Of a stretch of 64,000 nt of DNA, positions 11,175 through 21,874 are shown in pieces. Position 1 is the first letter of the stretch, and each line of letters starts with the position of its first letter. The stretch comes from Tenrec ecaudatus. Its lineage: Eukaryota; Chordata; Mammalia; Afrosoricida; Tenrecidae. The stretch covers positions 291,147 to 355,146 of the forward strand of contig NW_027459426.1 of assembly GCF_050624435.1 (NCBI RefSeq). The letters run 5' to 3'. A program made the translations under genes and the position numbers. The notes beneath the pieces are model-generated. The model searched no databases. It was not told where the DNA came from and saw only the letters and a list, made by a program, of their open reading frames with translations.

Positions 11175-11470
11175 ATGGTCCAATGCAGCTGGTGGCTCTG
11201 GGAGACTTGAGGCAGACTAGGGCCCTTCTGAGATTCTGCAGTCCAACCTGTGGACCCCTCCCCAGCAGTGATGGCATGGATGTCATCAGCCAATTCCATG
11301 AAGGGCCTGAAGTAATAGTTATTCCATATCCTACCTACACACTGTGAATTCCTGATTGACAGTCACCAGAGAAAAGCCAAGAACATTTTTTATCTTCAAA
11401 TGGACAGCCTCAATCTAGTTCAGTAATGGAGACACGGAAAAGGGAATGTGTAAGAATCTGTACACAAACC
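11175..11470 (+). pseudogene. Strongly decayed IGHV3-like V pseudogene
   Basis: Fragments of an IGHV3-type exon remain in order. A leader-intron end (tttgtgtttgcatg, AG mutated to AT) is followed by ATGCAGCTGGTGGCTCTGGG (FR1 MQLVALGD) and a CDR1-like tract. A scrambled middle has stops near 11,313 and 11,343. FR3 reads REKAKNIFYLQMDSL with frame changes, and TGTGTAAGA (11,448-11,456) corresponds to the CAR motif. The nonamer acacaaacc (11,462-11,470) follows only five bases later, so heptamer and spacer are deleted. No leader exon was located with confidence. This is clearly a relic. Confidence 0.75.
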
Positions 11471-13325
11471 TCCCTAAAGGGAGGTATGGACTTCAGGGAT
11501 TGCTCAGGACTCTGATTCACAGGACTCAGTCTGGCAGACAGTGTGGAGGGGAGTTAAGAACTGGCTTCCTCTCCATCTTACAGCTTCCATTGGAGATTTT
11601 CACGATGTCAGGGTTTGTATCAACTGCTCAATTATAAATTTTGCATTGTAAGGTGAGGAAACGGGCTCCCATTTCTAAAGTGCAGAAGGACACAAATGGA
11701 GTCAGATACACACAGAGGGGACAAGGCAAAGATGAGGGATCTCTCAGCTATGATGCAAATCTGTGTCCAGTAAGGGTTTTGAGAGGAAAGGGTGGCTGGG
11801 ATTTCCATAAAGTCAGCACAGTCCAGCATGAACTAGCAATCACATCACAGTGTCCTCAAGCCATAGTTGTGCATCGGAGCTGTCCTGTGTATCTCAAAAC
11901 CTGGCTTGTCTTAATGCCCTGGACATCCTCAGACACTGGCTGGGAATCAGGACTAAACAAGTGATGGTTTTCGGAGGACACATTTGAGGGCCTGGAGCAT
12001 TGTGCTACCTTGTGCAGAGTAAGGAGAGGTGCTTCACTTGAGCAAACATCTTGTCCACTGTTTGCCTTGCGTTTTGATTGCAAATTGTCCCCACCCCTCA
12101 CAAACATTTAAAAATCCACGTGTCAGAATTTTATAGGTGCATATTAAATAGTTTTATTTAATTGTAATACAAGCATCTTTAGCCTACAGTTGTACTTTCC
12201 CAAGGGACCCACAGCCCTGTCAGAAGAGAACTGATAGCCTTCAGTGCCCAAGGCTGGGATTTTAACCTACTGCCTGAAGAATGATTTGCATAGGAGGAAG
12301 CCCTGTGCTTATAAATAGAGTCTCCTTTGTTTCTTCTGAGGCCATCATAGGGCAATTCTTCTTTTGAACTCATCTCTGTGTTAGTTTTGAATGAGAGAGC
12401 ACGTTTTCTAGGAGGTGTCTGTGAATGGTCAAAGGACAGCCCAGCATTTCTGAGCCAAGTATTCTTCCCCTCCAGCCCTTCATTGCTCCTGCCCTGACTG
12501 AGGCTCCCATATATCCTGTGCATCAGAGGTTGGGCAGTATAGAGTTCTTTGAAACCATCAGGTTCACCCCACAGTGTCCTCATTACCCCACACTCTCCAA
12601 ACACATTACTTTTTTATACACTGACGCCATTTAATCAACCTTCTCAATGTCCTTGGTCATTTTCATATGTGGTAAATAAATGTTTTAGAAGAATTAATAC
12701 TAGATCTGTCCCAAGGAGTTGGGGATTGGTTATCCCACAAATATCCACCTCTTCCATGATGCCATCCAGTGCCTTTTTCCACCCACTCCTCCCTTGAGTA
12801 GATTTCCTCATGTTTCTGGGCTCTGTGAATTGTTGCAATGTCCAACAGATACTAAGGACAGGCAGCGGTAAGCTCGACCAGAGACTGCCCTTCACTCTTG
12901 TCCCTGTATTTCATTAATGTACATATGCCCTGAGGCCTCTGGCAGGATGTCTGCAGTTGGCATTGACTCCCTACTAATGTTCATCAGCCAGGTCTTTCCC
13001 CACCTTGGCCAAGATCATCACAAACCCCACCGCTCTTACAAGCAACACCATCACTTCATCCAGTGCCTGATTGCTAAGGAAAACCTCAGGGTAAGTCAAG
13101 TGAGTCAAGTGCCACCGTGTTTCAGGGAAGAAGTTGCCAACTAGAAAAGTTGGTCCCCAGACAAGACAAGGTTTTAACTCTGCGAGAAATGCAAGATTCT
13201 GAAGAGAGACTCTGTTTGACAGAGAACGTTCAGAAGAGTGCAGACCAGTCAGGTGTCATGACTTCACGTGTAGAGACACAGCAGAGCAAGGAGGGGGGAA
13301 GAGTTGTTTAATAGACAGGGCTTTA
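11471..13325. other. Unassigned DNA between V relic and L1 fragment
   Basis: No V segment, host gene or classified repeat was recognised. Open frames at 12,179-12,604 (-) and 12,425-12,797 (+) overlap each other and have no family features. Confidence 0.35.
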
Positions 13326-13329
13326 CCTA

Positions 13330-13735
13330 TAAATATAGACGCATCGATCTATTTCCCCATCCTCCTATATATATTTGCATGTACATGTCTTTGTCTAGAC
13401 CTCCATAAATGCCCTTTGACTCCTAGCTCTTTCCTCCATCTCCCTTGACTTTCCTCCTGCCCTACTACCATGCCTCGTTGCCACCTGGGCTAGAGTATAC
13501 CTCTTGTCTACACAACCTTACCCTTGATCATTCCCCACCAGGCCTGCCATTCCCCCCTCTCTACCATTTGGGGTCCCATGTTGTTCCCTTGTCCCTGTGT
13601 TTGTTAACACTACTTCCTTACCCCCCTATCCCCCCACCCAAAGTCCCCCCAGAACTGTCGGTCCAGTTTTTTTCCCTACAGATAGTTCATCCAGCCTGTC
13701 CTATTCAGACAGACCTGTGGAGACACTAACATGCA
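13330..13735 (-). mobile_element. L1 3' UTR fragment, antisense
   Basis: The segment is parallel to 24,330-24,630. Shared text includes tatttccccatc, cctagctct, ttactttcctcttgcc/cctgcc, ccactatcatgc/ctactaccatgc, ttgttcccttgtccctg and gtttgttaacac. Pyrimidine-rich DNA of this kind, ending elsewhere in the A-tailed L1 end, identifies it as antisense L1 3' UTR. Confidence 0.65.
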
Positions 13736-14494
13736 CGAAAACAAGACAGAGGAAAACAAAGCAACAGTATGCAACCAGACAACAAAACAACAAAAATAAA
13801 CCACTGAAAATCTGATTATATGTGTTTTTGTATTCTTTCCAGGATGAGGCTTAAAAATGAAGTCCTATTTCCAATATTTTATATTTTCCTAATTATACAT
13901 TCTCTTCTTGTTCCCAGTTTAGGTCAGCACCTTCAGAGTTGATTCTTCTCTCTGTGCCTGAGATAACAGATCACAGGGAAAAACTGACAAGAGCTTCCAC
14001 CCTGTGTACCACGTGGTCTAGAACAGATTCAGTAAGAGATTGGCAGTATAACTAGGGGATTTACTGGGGTGGGCATCTGGAGGATCCTTGAGCAAAAGCC
14101 GGGAATGGCAGGGTTCAGACTCCATGCCGCTGTCTCTCAGCATCAATGAGGATTCACCTATGGAAGTGGACAGAGACATCATTCCTGAGCAGACAGCCCC
14201 CAAGCACTCCTCTCAGACACCACACCCAGGACTCTGCCCAGCAGGACAGTGGGGTTTGGCATTTCTGGGCCCCTGCTGCTTCACAGAAGTCTGGGAGCTG
14301 CCACTACCCTTTCAGTGGGCCACTTCCCAGTGTGTGTCTGATGGCACAGAGCGTTTTGGAGAGTGCAGTTGGATTTTTATCCATGCCTGACCCCAGAAAT
14401 TCAATAAACACAAATCACAATTATAAAAGAAAAGCTAAATAGTTATCAGTAAGCAGAAAAATGTGGAACCAATAAATAATAAAGGCTTTATACA

Positions 14495-14830
14495 AATAAA
14501 ATCATCACAATTCATCTGATACAATTAAAGCTTACTTTAGTGATTTTAAATGAGATGAGAACAGCTTTTAACAATAATACACACCAGCTTTCAATATATT
14601 AAGAAAATAAATGATAATATATCTAGGGAAAGTGAGGTAAAATAAAATTGTCACACTTCATGGTATATCATTAAAATTTAGTGATTTTGAATGAGACCTG
14701 AGCAGCTTTTAGCGTGAATACAAGTCAAGTTTCCAAGTGTTAAGGAAATACATTAATATATCTGAGGAATGAGCAATAAACCCCTCATTATCTTGATGGG
14801 ATATCATTGTGTTCACAGAATAAAGAAAGG
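14495..14830 (+). repeat. Degenerate tandem repeat, about 140-bp period
   Basis: Unit A starts at 14,495 (aataaaatcatcacaattcat), unit B at 14,641 (aataaaattgtcacacttcat) and a partial unit C at 14,775 (aataaacccctcatta). Units A and B share the landmarks ttagtgatttt-aatgaga, agcttttaa/agc, tatta/gttaagaaaataaat/ggaaatacat and atatatct-aggga/gagga. The period is 146 then 134 bases. No coding content. Confidence 0.7.
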
Positions 14831-15130
14831 ATAAAGTAGAAATAGCATTGTCCCTTTCTAGGGTCACCAGATTCAAAGGAAATAGATGATAACACTATTC
14901 TAAACTTTAGAAAGAATGGAAGATACATGTTTAAAGGCAAGATACATTTATGAGATCTACCGAGGCAATAAACCTCAGGTGATTACCCTCTGTCCATAAT
15001 AGAGGGATGGGAATCACCTGGTTACTAATCAGATTGCATTGGAGAGATGATTATAGTAGATCAAAATGATAAACCTGGCTTGAATGGTTAAAACTTTTTC
15101 AGTTAACCCCCCTACTGATACATGTTGGGT

Positions 15131-15143
15131 CTGATCTGGTTTT
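15131..15143 (+). repeat. Left target-site duplication of the COX11 retropseudogene
   Basis: CTGATCTGGTTTT recurs exactly at 17,075-17,087. The poly-T that follows is the complement of the inserted cDNA's A-tail. Confidence 0.85.
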
Positions 15144-17074
15144 TTTTCTTAACTATTAAAATAATTTAATGTGTCTTTAGAGTTTGTTTACAGGTAGACT
15201 TTCGATATCAGTATATGTATACAACCCCACACATATTTTAACATTGAAGGACTTGTAACTATCATAGTTAATCATATATATAGAGAGATTTCATGGTACC
15301 ACAATTGCAACCTAATTATTTACATGGTACAATCAATATAAAGCAGTCCTAGATCTTAAAAGTAAAACAAATAAGAATTTGAAGAAAACATGCAATCTTT
15401 GAGCAAGTAACACACCTCTTTCATGTTAAGGACTAACAATAATGACTATTCACACTGAAGGCAGGTAACACCACTGGTTTGAGAGATTTAATAATCAACC
15501 TGTTCAGAGTCTGGTGCACAGCCAAAAATAAACATCAAGTGTTCAAATGATACAAGTATGAAGGGCCAAAATTTGGAAGCAATCTAATGAATTAAGCCGT
15601 ACCATTAAGTCTCTCTCTCTCTTTATATATATATTTATATTTATATTTATATTTAAAGCTAAACAGTTACTTACTACTATCAAGCTCTTAAGAGTTTGGT
15701 GGCAGTCACTCTTAAGTAGGCACTCTTTAAGTGGATTCCTTATGGTAAAAGCTAAACCTGTTTTCTCGATTTTAAATGTGGTTAAGATGTCCAGGCATGG
15801 AAGGAAGCAAGCTGAACCATCACCAGTACACAATAATTAAATACAACATAGTAGAAATATTTCATCTCTGAGAAGTCAGACACATGATTTCTCAAAAATC
15901 ACAAATGGGACGCAGATTTAGTTGCTGACTTCAATGATAGCCTGGAACTGGCAATTTATGGCCATCTTTAGCTCCAACAAAAAGTATAAGAAAGAGTGAT
16001 GAGATCAATATTCACCATTCTTGGATCTTCAGCAAATTCAGGATCAATGTAGAAAAACCCTGGCATGTCTACTTCCTCTTGTGGATTAAGCCTTTGTTCT
16101 TCAAAACAGAAGCACTGTATTCTATTGAAATACTGTCCAGCTTCAAATGGTACAAGATTGTATGTAGAAATCCCGATGACTGGCTTGTCAGTCGGGTTCT
16201 TAGCTTTGTAAAATGCCAGTGCCGTCTCTCCTGGCATTACATATATTTCCGTTTGCTGAGGTCTAAAGTTCCACTGGAGACTTGCATGCACATCCGCATT
16301 AAAGGTTACTTTAGAGGGAGGGGGGAACGGGGAGGGAGCGGGGGAAAAAAAGAGGACCTGATGCAAAGGGCTTAAGTGGAGAGCAAATGCTTTGAGAATG
16401 ATTGGGGCAGGGAATGTGCAGATGTGCTTTATACAATTGATGTATGTATATGTATGGATTGTGACAAAGTTGTATGAGCCCCTAATAAAATGTAAAAAAA
16501 GAAAAGAGGAGAAAAAAAAGAAAATGATTAGGGAAAAGAATGTACAGATGTGCTTTATACAACTGATGTATGTATATGTATGGATTGTGATAAGAGTTGT
16601 ATGAGCCCCTAATAAAATGTTTAAAAAAGAAAAAAAAGGTTACTTTAATAATGCGATCCTTAACAGGCACCATGTTTTCAATCTGGTTAGATCCATGACC
16701 AGCTACAGCTGACCCTCCAAGTCCAGTAGTCTGGCAATAGAGCCGATAAAGGGGCACCGCTGCGTAGGACGCCCCCAGCATGGCCATGGCGACCGAGGTC
16801 ACGTATGTGAGGACAGTCTTGTTGCGGCGCCGCCAGGCCTCCTCCTGCGCGCGCATGAACGGGTTCGTGCTCTTTGGCCCCTGAGGCGGCTGCAAAAGCA
16901 GGCCCAGTGCCTGGCTCCGGAGCCCCGACGTCCCTAGCCGCCTCTGTCCCCTGTCAGGAGCTTGGGTGCCACTCCGCCATGGGCAGAGGAGGGGCTCTAG
17001 CCTCTGGTCAGCAACGCAGCGTGACCCCAGCGCCCGGCACACAGCTCCAAGTTCCTCCATGCCATGAGCCAGAC
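15144..17074 (-). pseudogene. COX11: Processed COX11 pseudogene (copper chaperone for cytochrome c oxidase)
   Basis: COX11 is an inner-mitochondrial-membrane protein that delivers copper to the CuB site of cytochrome oxidase. On the - strand a start-like ATG at 17,060 opens a divergent N-terminus. It is followed by NPFMRAQEEAWRRRNKT, the membrane segment YVTSVAMAMLGASYAAVPLY, RLYCQTTGLGGSAVAGH and VPVKDRIIKVTF. After an insertion the protein resumes as NADVHASLQWNFRPQQTEIY, then GQYFNRIQCFCFEEQRL with the copper-binding CFCF, and on to ITLSYTF. A one-base insertion near 15,978 then breaks the frame, and the GHKLPVPGYH end and TGA (15,931-15,933) lie in another frame. The exons are joined without introns. 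A 3' UTR of about 780 bases ends with ATTAAA (complement at 15,165-15,170), then an A-tail and a 13-bp duplication at both ends. This is an L1-mediated retrocopy. It has no upstream promoter, and its neighbours are IGHV segments unrelated to COX11. Confidence 0.93.
16301..16647 (+). mobile_element. Dimeric L1 3'-end insertion inside the COX11 pseudogene
   Basis: AAAGGTTACTTTA occurs at 16,301-16,313 and 16,635-16,647 and is single-copy in the COX11 reading, so it is a 13-bp target-site duplication. The insert is 321 bases: G-rich L1 3' UTR, then the end sequence gctttatacaattgatgtatg and gagcccctaataaaatgt, an A-rich linker (aaaagaaaagaggag), a second copy of the same end, and an A-tail. The insertion is younger than the retrocopy it splits. 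Confidence 0.9.
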
Positions 17075-17087
17075 CTGATCTGGTTTT

Positions 17088-17940
17088 CAACATTCTCTCT
17101 CTCTCCCTCTGTTTCATATTGGGTATACTCTACTCAGATGTATTTTGTCATTGGTGGTAACCCTACTGAATTTATATTATTATCTTTTCTGTTTTTCTCA
17201 GAATATGAAACCTGGGATTGATGCACCTATAGACACAGCAAGTAAAATAGGATATGGTGGGGTGGGGCTATGGGAGACAGACAGAGTAAGATGGGGTTGA
17301 TATTAAAGAGTTTAGGAAGTAAGAAAATATTTTGAAACTGACTGTGGTAGCAAATGTACAATATGTCTTGATGTGATTGAGCTATGGAATTATACGATAT
17401 CTGCATTATCACACCCAAAAATGGTTTTTGGAAAATAAAAAGCAAGATTATGTGCTTCATAAAATGAAAGGTATAAGAGATTATACAATATAAATATTTA
17501 AAACCCCATATAAAATTTAAAATATTATTGTAGTAAATGAAATATAACAGAAATAAATGGAGGAGCATGTCACGGTATTTATTGTAAAACTCAGTGACTC
17601 TAAATCTTGCCATTTCTAAACTGAATGATAAATCCAATGTGATAACATTCAACATCTATGTAAGGATAAGGTCACTAGAAGAACAAAACCAGAGCTGCAT
17701 AGAGAGATAAAGAGAACTGCTCATGCAGTTGTAGAAGTGGGCACCTCCATTCTGACTCTAAGTCCTCGAGTCTTAGTTAGGCTTCTCCTGACTTATGTAG
17801 CTTCAGGGGCTGATAAATCTACAATAGGCTGGAGCACAACTTGATGATAGTTTCAAAGGCAGGTAAATAAAAACAAGTCATACTTGTTATTGAAGATGTA
17901 TATTACTTCAAGGTCAGATCACATGTCAGATACCAGGCCA
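17088..17940. other. Unassigned AT-rich DNA, possible old L1 tail
   Basis: Text at about 17,225-17,450 (ttgaaactgactgtggtagcaaatgtacaat) resembles a diverged version of the L1 end seen at 25,700. The open frame at 17,227-17,655 (-) is low-complexity and not a gene. Confidence 0.35.
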
Positions 17941-19970
17941 CTGTGGACTCTCAGGATTGGCGGGGGTTATTTCAAGCTTTCGGTCAAATTCAAAACCTAG
18001 AGCTTGAAGAGCCCAGATGCAGGATCCAAACCCAGAAGGAAACGAACAAGTTTCCCTACCAATCTGTTTATAAAGGAAGTAGATCACATTCACACAGAAT
18101 ATTTGTTTTCCAGTTGCTTCAGAGCTTTGTCCTGAGTAAGGGAGGTACACTCTACCCTAATCATACAACTGCTTGGCTACGCACAGCAGACCCCATTATG
18201 GAATTGATTGAATTGTGTTCTTTCACATGATGAGGAATTACTAGGTGCCAACTACCAAACCACTAAGCACACTACCCCGCCAAGTTGACACAAGCCTAAC
18301 TATAATAGTCCTCAACAGATACTTTGAAAATCATCAAACTCTTTTACCACTTATTTAAGACCACAGTGCATTAAAACACAAAACCAAAATTAAAACAGCT
18401 GACCAGATTTTAGAGAACTTTATGATTTTGTGTCTTTTATACAACTATCAAAACAATAAACAACATAAGGCATCATTAGTTTGCCCTTTATGTTTGCTTG
18501 ATTCATTCATTTAAACAATATGGTATGTCACTGTTATACTTTACAATTCCCTAATGGCAAAGACATTGAACATGCCATCATATTCTCACCAATATAGCTA
18601 TAGTCTTTGGTGTCTGGTTCGAGTTTGGGATTTCTGATGCTTGTGTGGGAGGAAGTGATAGGTTGTTTTTCTTTTTAAGTTTTCCTATTTAATTTGTATT
18701 GTCAAGTATATGTGCAGCAATATTATCTTATGGCTAATATCCCTCTGCAAATTCTGGGCCAAAGAATTTCAGGTGACCATAATCTTATGCTCAGATTTTC
18801 ACAGTGTTGAAATATATATTTATGTAGAAATTTAAAGATATTCTAACTGACCAGAAAATTAATATGGCCAACCCTAATCTGGGGGAAATAATCTATGATA
18901 TGAGGGAGAGAAATGAGGAAGGAATCTGAATGGGGAATGGCTTTGTAAACTGCATGTCTAGAGACAATCCCACAGATTCCATAGGCATTAAGGTGAATAA
19001 TTTTCCTTGAGTCTAGGAAATAAACACAAGCTTTAGATCTCTGAGTAGTTTTCAGAGGGCTGTGCCCAGCGTGCAAATGAAGAGGATGATTTTGGTTGGA
19101 AATGCTCACATTTCATATAGAACAGAATCCCCTGGGAAAGGGGCATTTAAAACAGTATGTATGGTTGTCCCCTAAATTTTGAGGACTAGTTGCCTGAATA
19201 GACCTTATTTTAATCCAGGGTGCCTGTTGAGTCTCAAGCAGGTGTCTTTTTTTCAAAACCTGAAATATCATTATTCTTTTTATGCCCCCCTGATAACTTG
19301 AATTTCCACTCACTTCTCTGCTGTATCTTTACACTTGAACTCCTGACAGGTTTTGCCCAAATTTTGGATGTGCTCTGGAAAACCAAGTGACTGACATCTC
19401 ACAGTCTTGCATCAATTAGAAGTTATAGAGTTGAAACTTTTCTTTTCTGGGATCCACATTCTCCAGTTGGAAACCTCCTCCCTGAGACCCTATGACACTG
19501 GCATCTCTTTATTTACACTGAGATTGGCCTTAGTTATCAAAACCTGAGACGTGTTGTTGGTAGGAGTGCTGGAGTTGGTGATGGCAGTGGTTCAAAGAAA
19601 ACCCCAGAAGACTTTGAGGAGGTTGATAAGGAAGTGTTAGTTTGGAAAGAAAAGGTGTTTGGAGAGCGTGGGTGATGAAGATACCCTGGTGTCCACCTGA
19701 TGTTTTCAACAAATGATAGCCTGTCCACTCTCTGGGCACAGGACATACAGGAGCCCAAGGCAGGGCAGAGACTTTGAGGGGCTGGAGGGAGAGAATATTG
19801 AGCTCAGAAATATTTGGTTTTCCTTTTATCTTTAATACACACTGCTTAGGTCAAGTGCTCTCTCATTATAGACTAACATGCATACGAGTTCAAACACAGT
19901 TACCCTAGCATGGGCTCAGGAGGTAGAGGGTTGTCTGGTCTCTATCACTTTCTGTTTATAAAGACAGTGC
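17941..19970. other. Unassigned DNA upstream of the IGHV4-like segment
   Basis: The end near 18,150-18,310 (ccaagttgacacaagcctaa) resembles 63,800-63,820 and may be an unclassified repeat terminus. No V segment or host gene was seen. Confidence 0.35.
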
Positions 19971-19978
19971 TCGCTCAC

Positions 19979-19986
19979 ATGCAAAT
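19979..19986 (+). promoter_or_regulatory. Perfect V-promoter octamer of the IGHV4-like gene
   Basis: ATGCAAAT lies 103 bases before the leader ATG at 20,090, the normal spacing for an IGHV promoter. Confidence 0.88.
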
Positions 19987-20089
19987 CATTCTTCGGGCAC
20001 TAGGATAAATTTCCCTTGGGCAGGAAAGCTATCAGTTCTCTTCAGACAGGCCTTCAGGTCTCTTGGGAATGCAGAGCTGTGGTCTAAAG

Positions 20090-20533
20090 ATGCTATTGCT
20101 GTGTGTTCTCCTGTGCCTCCTGACAGTTCCCCAAGGTGGGAGATTCAGATATCTGACCGGGGTCTGTGGGGATGGTTGTGAACTCAAGTGAATAATGGGG
20201 ACCATCTGTTTTTGTTTGCAGGTGTCCTGTCCCAGGTGCAGCTTCAGGAGTCGGGTCCAGGACTGGTGAAGCCCTCCCAGAAGCTGTCCCTCATCTGCAC
20301 TGTCTCTGGCTTCTCCATCACAAGCAGTGGTTACTGCTGGCACTGGATCCGCCAGCCCTCAGGGAAAGGGCTGCAGTGGATGGCATGGATATGCTCTAGT
20401 GGCGGTACAAATTATAACCCATCATTCCAAAGCAGACTCTCCATCACTAGAGACACATCGAATAATCAGTTCTCCCTGCAGCTGAGCTCCGTGACTGCTG
20501 AGGATTCGGCCATGTATTACTGTGCAAGGGAAA
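20090..20533 (+). CDS. IGHV4-like V gene, apparently functional
   Basis: This encodes an immunoglobulin heavy-chain variable domain. The leader exon is 20,090-20,135 (46 nt, [15 protein letters not shown]). An in-frame ATG at 20,069 also exists, but the 46-nt length favours the second. The donor is GTGGGA, the intron is 86 nt, and the acceptor tttgtttgcag ends at 20,221. The V exon is 20,222-20,533. Mature residues from 20,233 begin [20 protein letters not shown], then Cys22, CDR1 [12 protein letters not shown], Trp38 of [15 protein letters not shown]2 [32 protein letters not shown] and [12 protein letters not shown] with Cys97. This is the clan II pattern, close to IGHV4. There are no stops, and all splice signals, the octamer and a consensus RSS are present. 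Two non-canonical cysteines (sequential 35 in CDR1 and 54 in CDR2) could pair. It is the only V segment here I judge ready to rearrange. The function call is an inference from intact signals. Confidence 0.92.
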
Positions 20534-20572
20534 CACAGTGAGGGGAAGTCAGTGTGAGCCCAGACACAAACC
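20534..20572 (+). other. Consensus 23-RSS of the IGHV4-like gene
   Basis: CACAGTG (20,534-20,540), a 23-base spacer and the nonamer ACACAAACC (20,564-20,572). This is the recognition signal for RAG1/2 joining to a 12-RSS D segment. Confidence 0.95.
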
Positions 20573-21870
20573 TCCCCTGCAGGGAAGACACTGGGCAGCA
20601 GGGGGCGCGCAGAACTCACTGAGTGCGCACATCCAGCCCTAGACAGGCACAGATAGATGATGGAGCATTTCCTTTTGGAATCAGGGTTCCTTCCGTCTTT
20701 CATCTCTCAGCATGTCGACGGACATTTTTTTCTTTTTCTTACTCTCTAAATTTTTTCCTCACTGCCGACCTGAAGGAGAAATTAGCATTCTCTGTGTGCA
20801 ATACAAATAGTAAAGTGACTCTAAGAGTTCATTTTCATCCTATAGAACCCAGTTTCCTTCTTGAAAAATAGGTTATCATGATAATTCTCACCCTATCTGT
20901 TACTCAAAACCTATTGACAATAAAATACAGGCATGTCCAGATTCATGCGTGCAATGAATGATTTCAAATGTACTGAACTCAGTGACCTCCTACAGTCCAG
21001 GGTCAGGTCTATGAAGATTTCCTTCTGCATTGTTCTCTGTGCACTGTTGGCAGTGAATGACTAATGATCTCTATGTCTGAGAAAACAATGGTGGTGACTT
21101 CTGGGGCTAAATTTCTGACACGTCCTTAGTGATGCTTGCTACCCATTGTCTCCCTGTATGCAGAAACAAAGGTTCCAGGCACAGAGAGACCCCTGCCACT
21201 GGGAACAGGTGAACTGAATGACCTGTCTGTTGGGTTGAGTCATTCGAAAGATCATTCATTGGAGTCACAACGAAGGAAGCACTCATTGGAAGACATCTTT
21301 GATTCCAAAGGATAATAAATGTGTCGCAAGAGGAGCAAATTGCAAACTGATTTCTCAAAATGTTCTTTAGGCCATGTTTTCAGCAGATGCCAGGGAATGT
21401 AGTCAGTGATGCTTTCCTCTCAGAAGCTGTGGTTTCCCCAACTTGTCAGTACCTCTCTAGGGACACCGTGCACAGTGGCTCTTGGGAAACTTCCTGCATT
21501 GGAATCTGCCTTCTCTTCATTGGAATGGGCTTTGTCTGTCTGTCACCATTGATCCAAAGGCAGACTTCAGAATAATAGGTATTGATGAGATCTGTTTTCA
21601 CTCCAGGATACTAACTAGGCCATTTGTTGTCAAAGTTAGAAATAGTTAATGCAAAAAGAAAATATTCTCATGCTGAGTGGAAATTTTCTTCACACCCTCT
21701 GATGTATCTTGAAAGTTTTCATCCTAATGAATACTCAAAAATAGATATTTATTCAAAAAATTTCCCTTAGAATGATCCAGAAAAGATTTTCTATGCAATA
21801 TTATTGTTTGGAATCATATAATTATTAACAAGATTCTCAAGTAAAATGGAAAGAATGAAGAAGAAAAAAT
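20573..21870. other. V 3' flank and unassigned DNA
   Basis: The flank carries gcagcagggggcgcgcagaactc, a variant of the tract after the other V segments. From about 20,720 on nothing is recognised. Confidence 0.4.
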
Positions 21871-21874
21871 AAAG

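Noticed and set aside
12284..12317. Inverted octamer ATTTGCAT with a TATAAATA about 20 bases later, resembling a V-type promoter
   Set aside because: No leader exon, V exon or RSS follows in the next kilobase on either strand that I could see.
16482..17117. Single 211-codon frame that looks like an expressed COX11-like gene
   Set aside because: The C-terminal end of the frame is L1 tail, the start is divergent, and target-site duplications show a processed copy.
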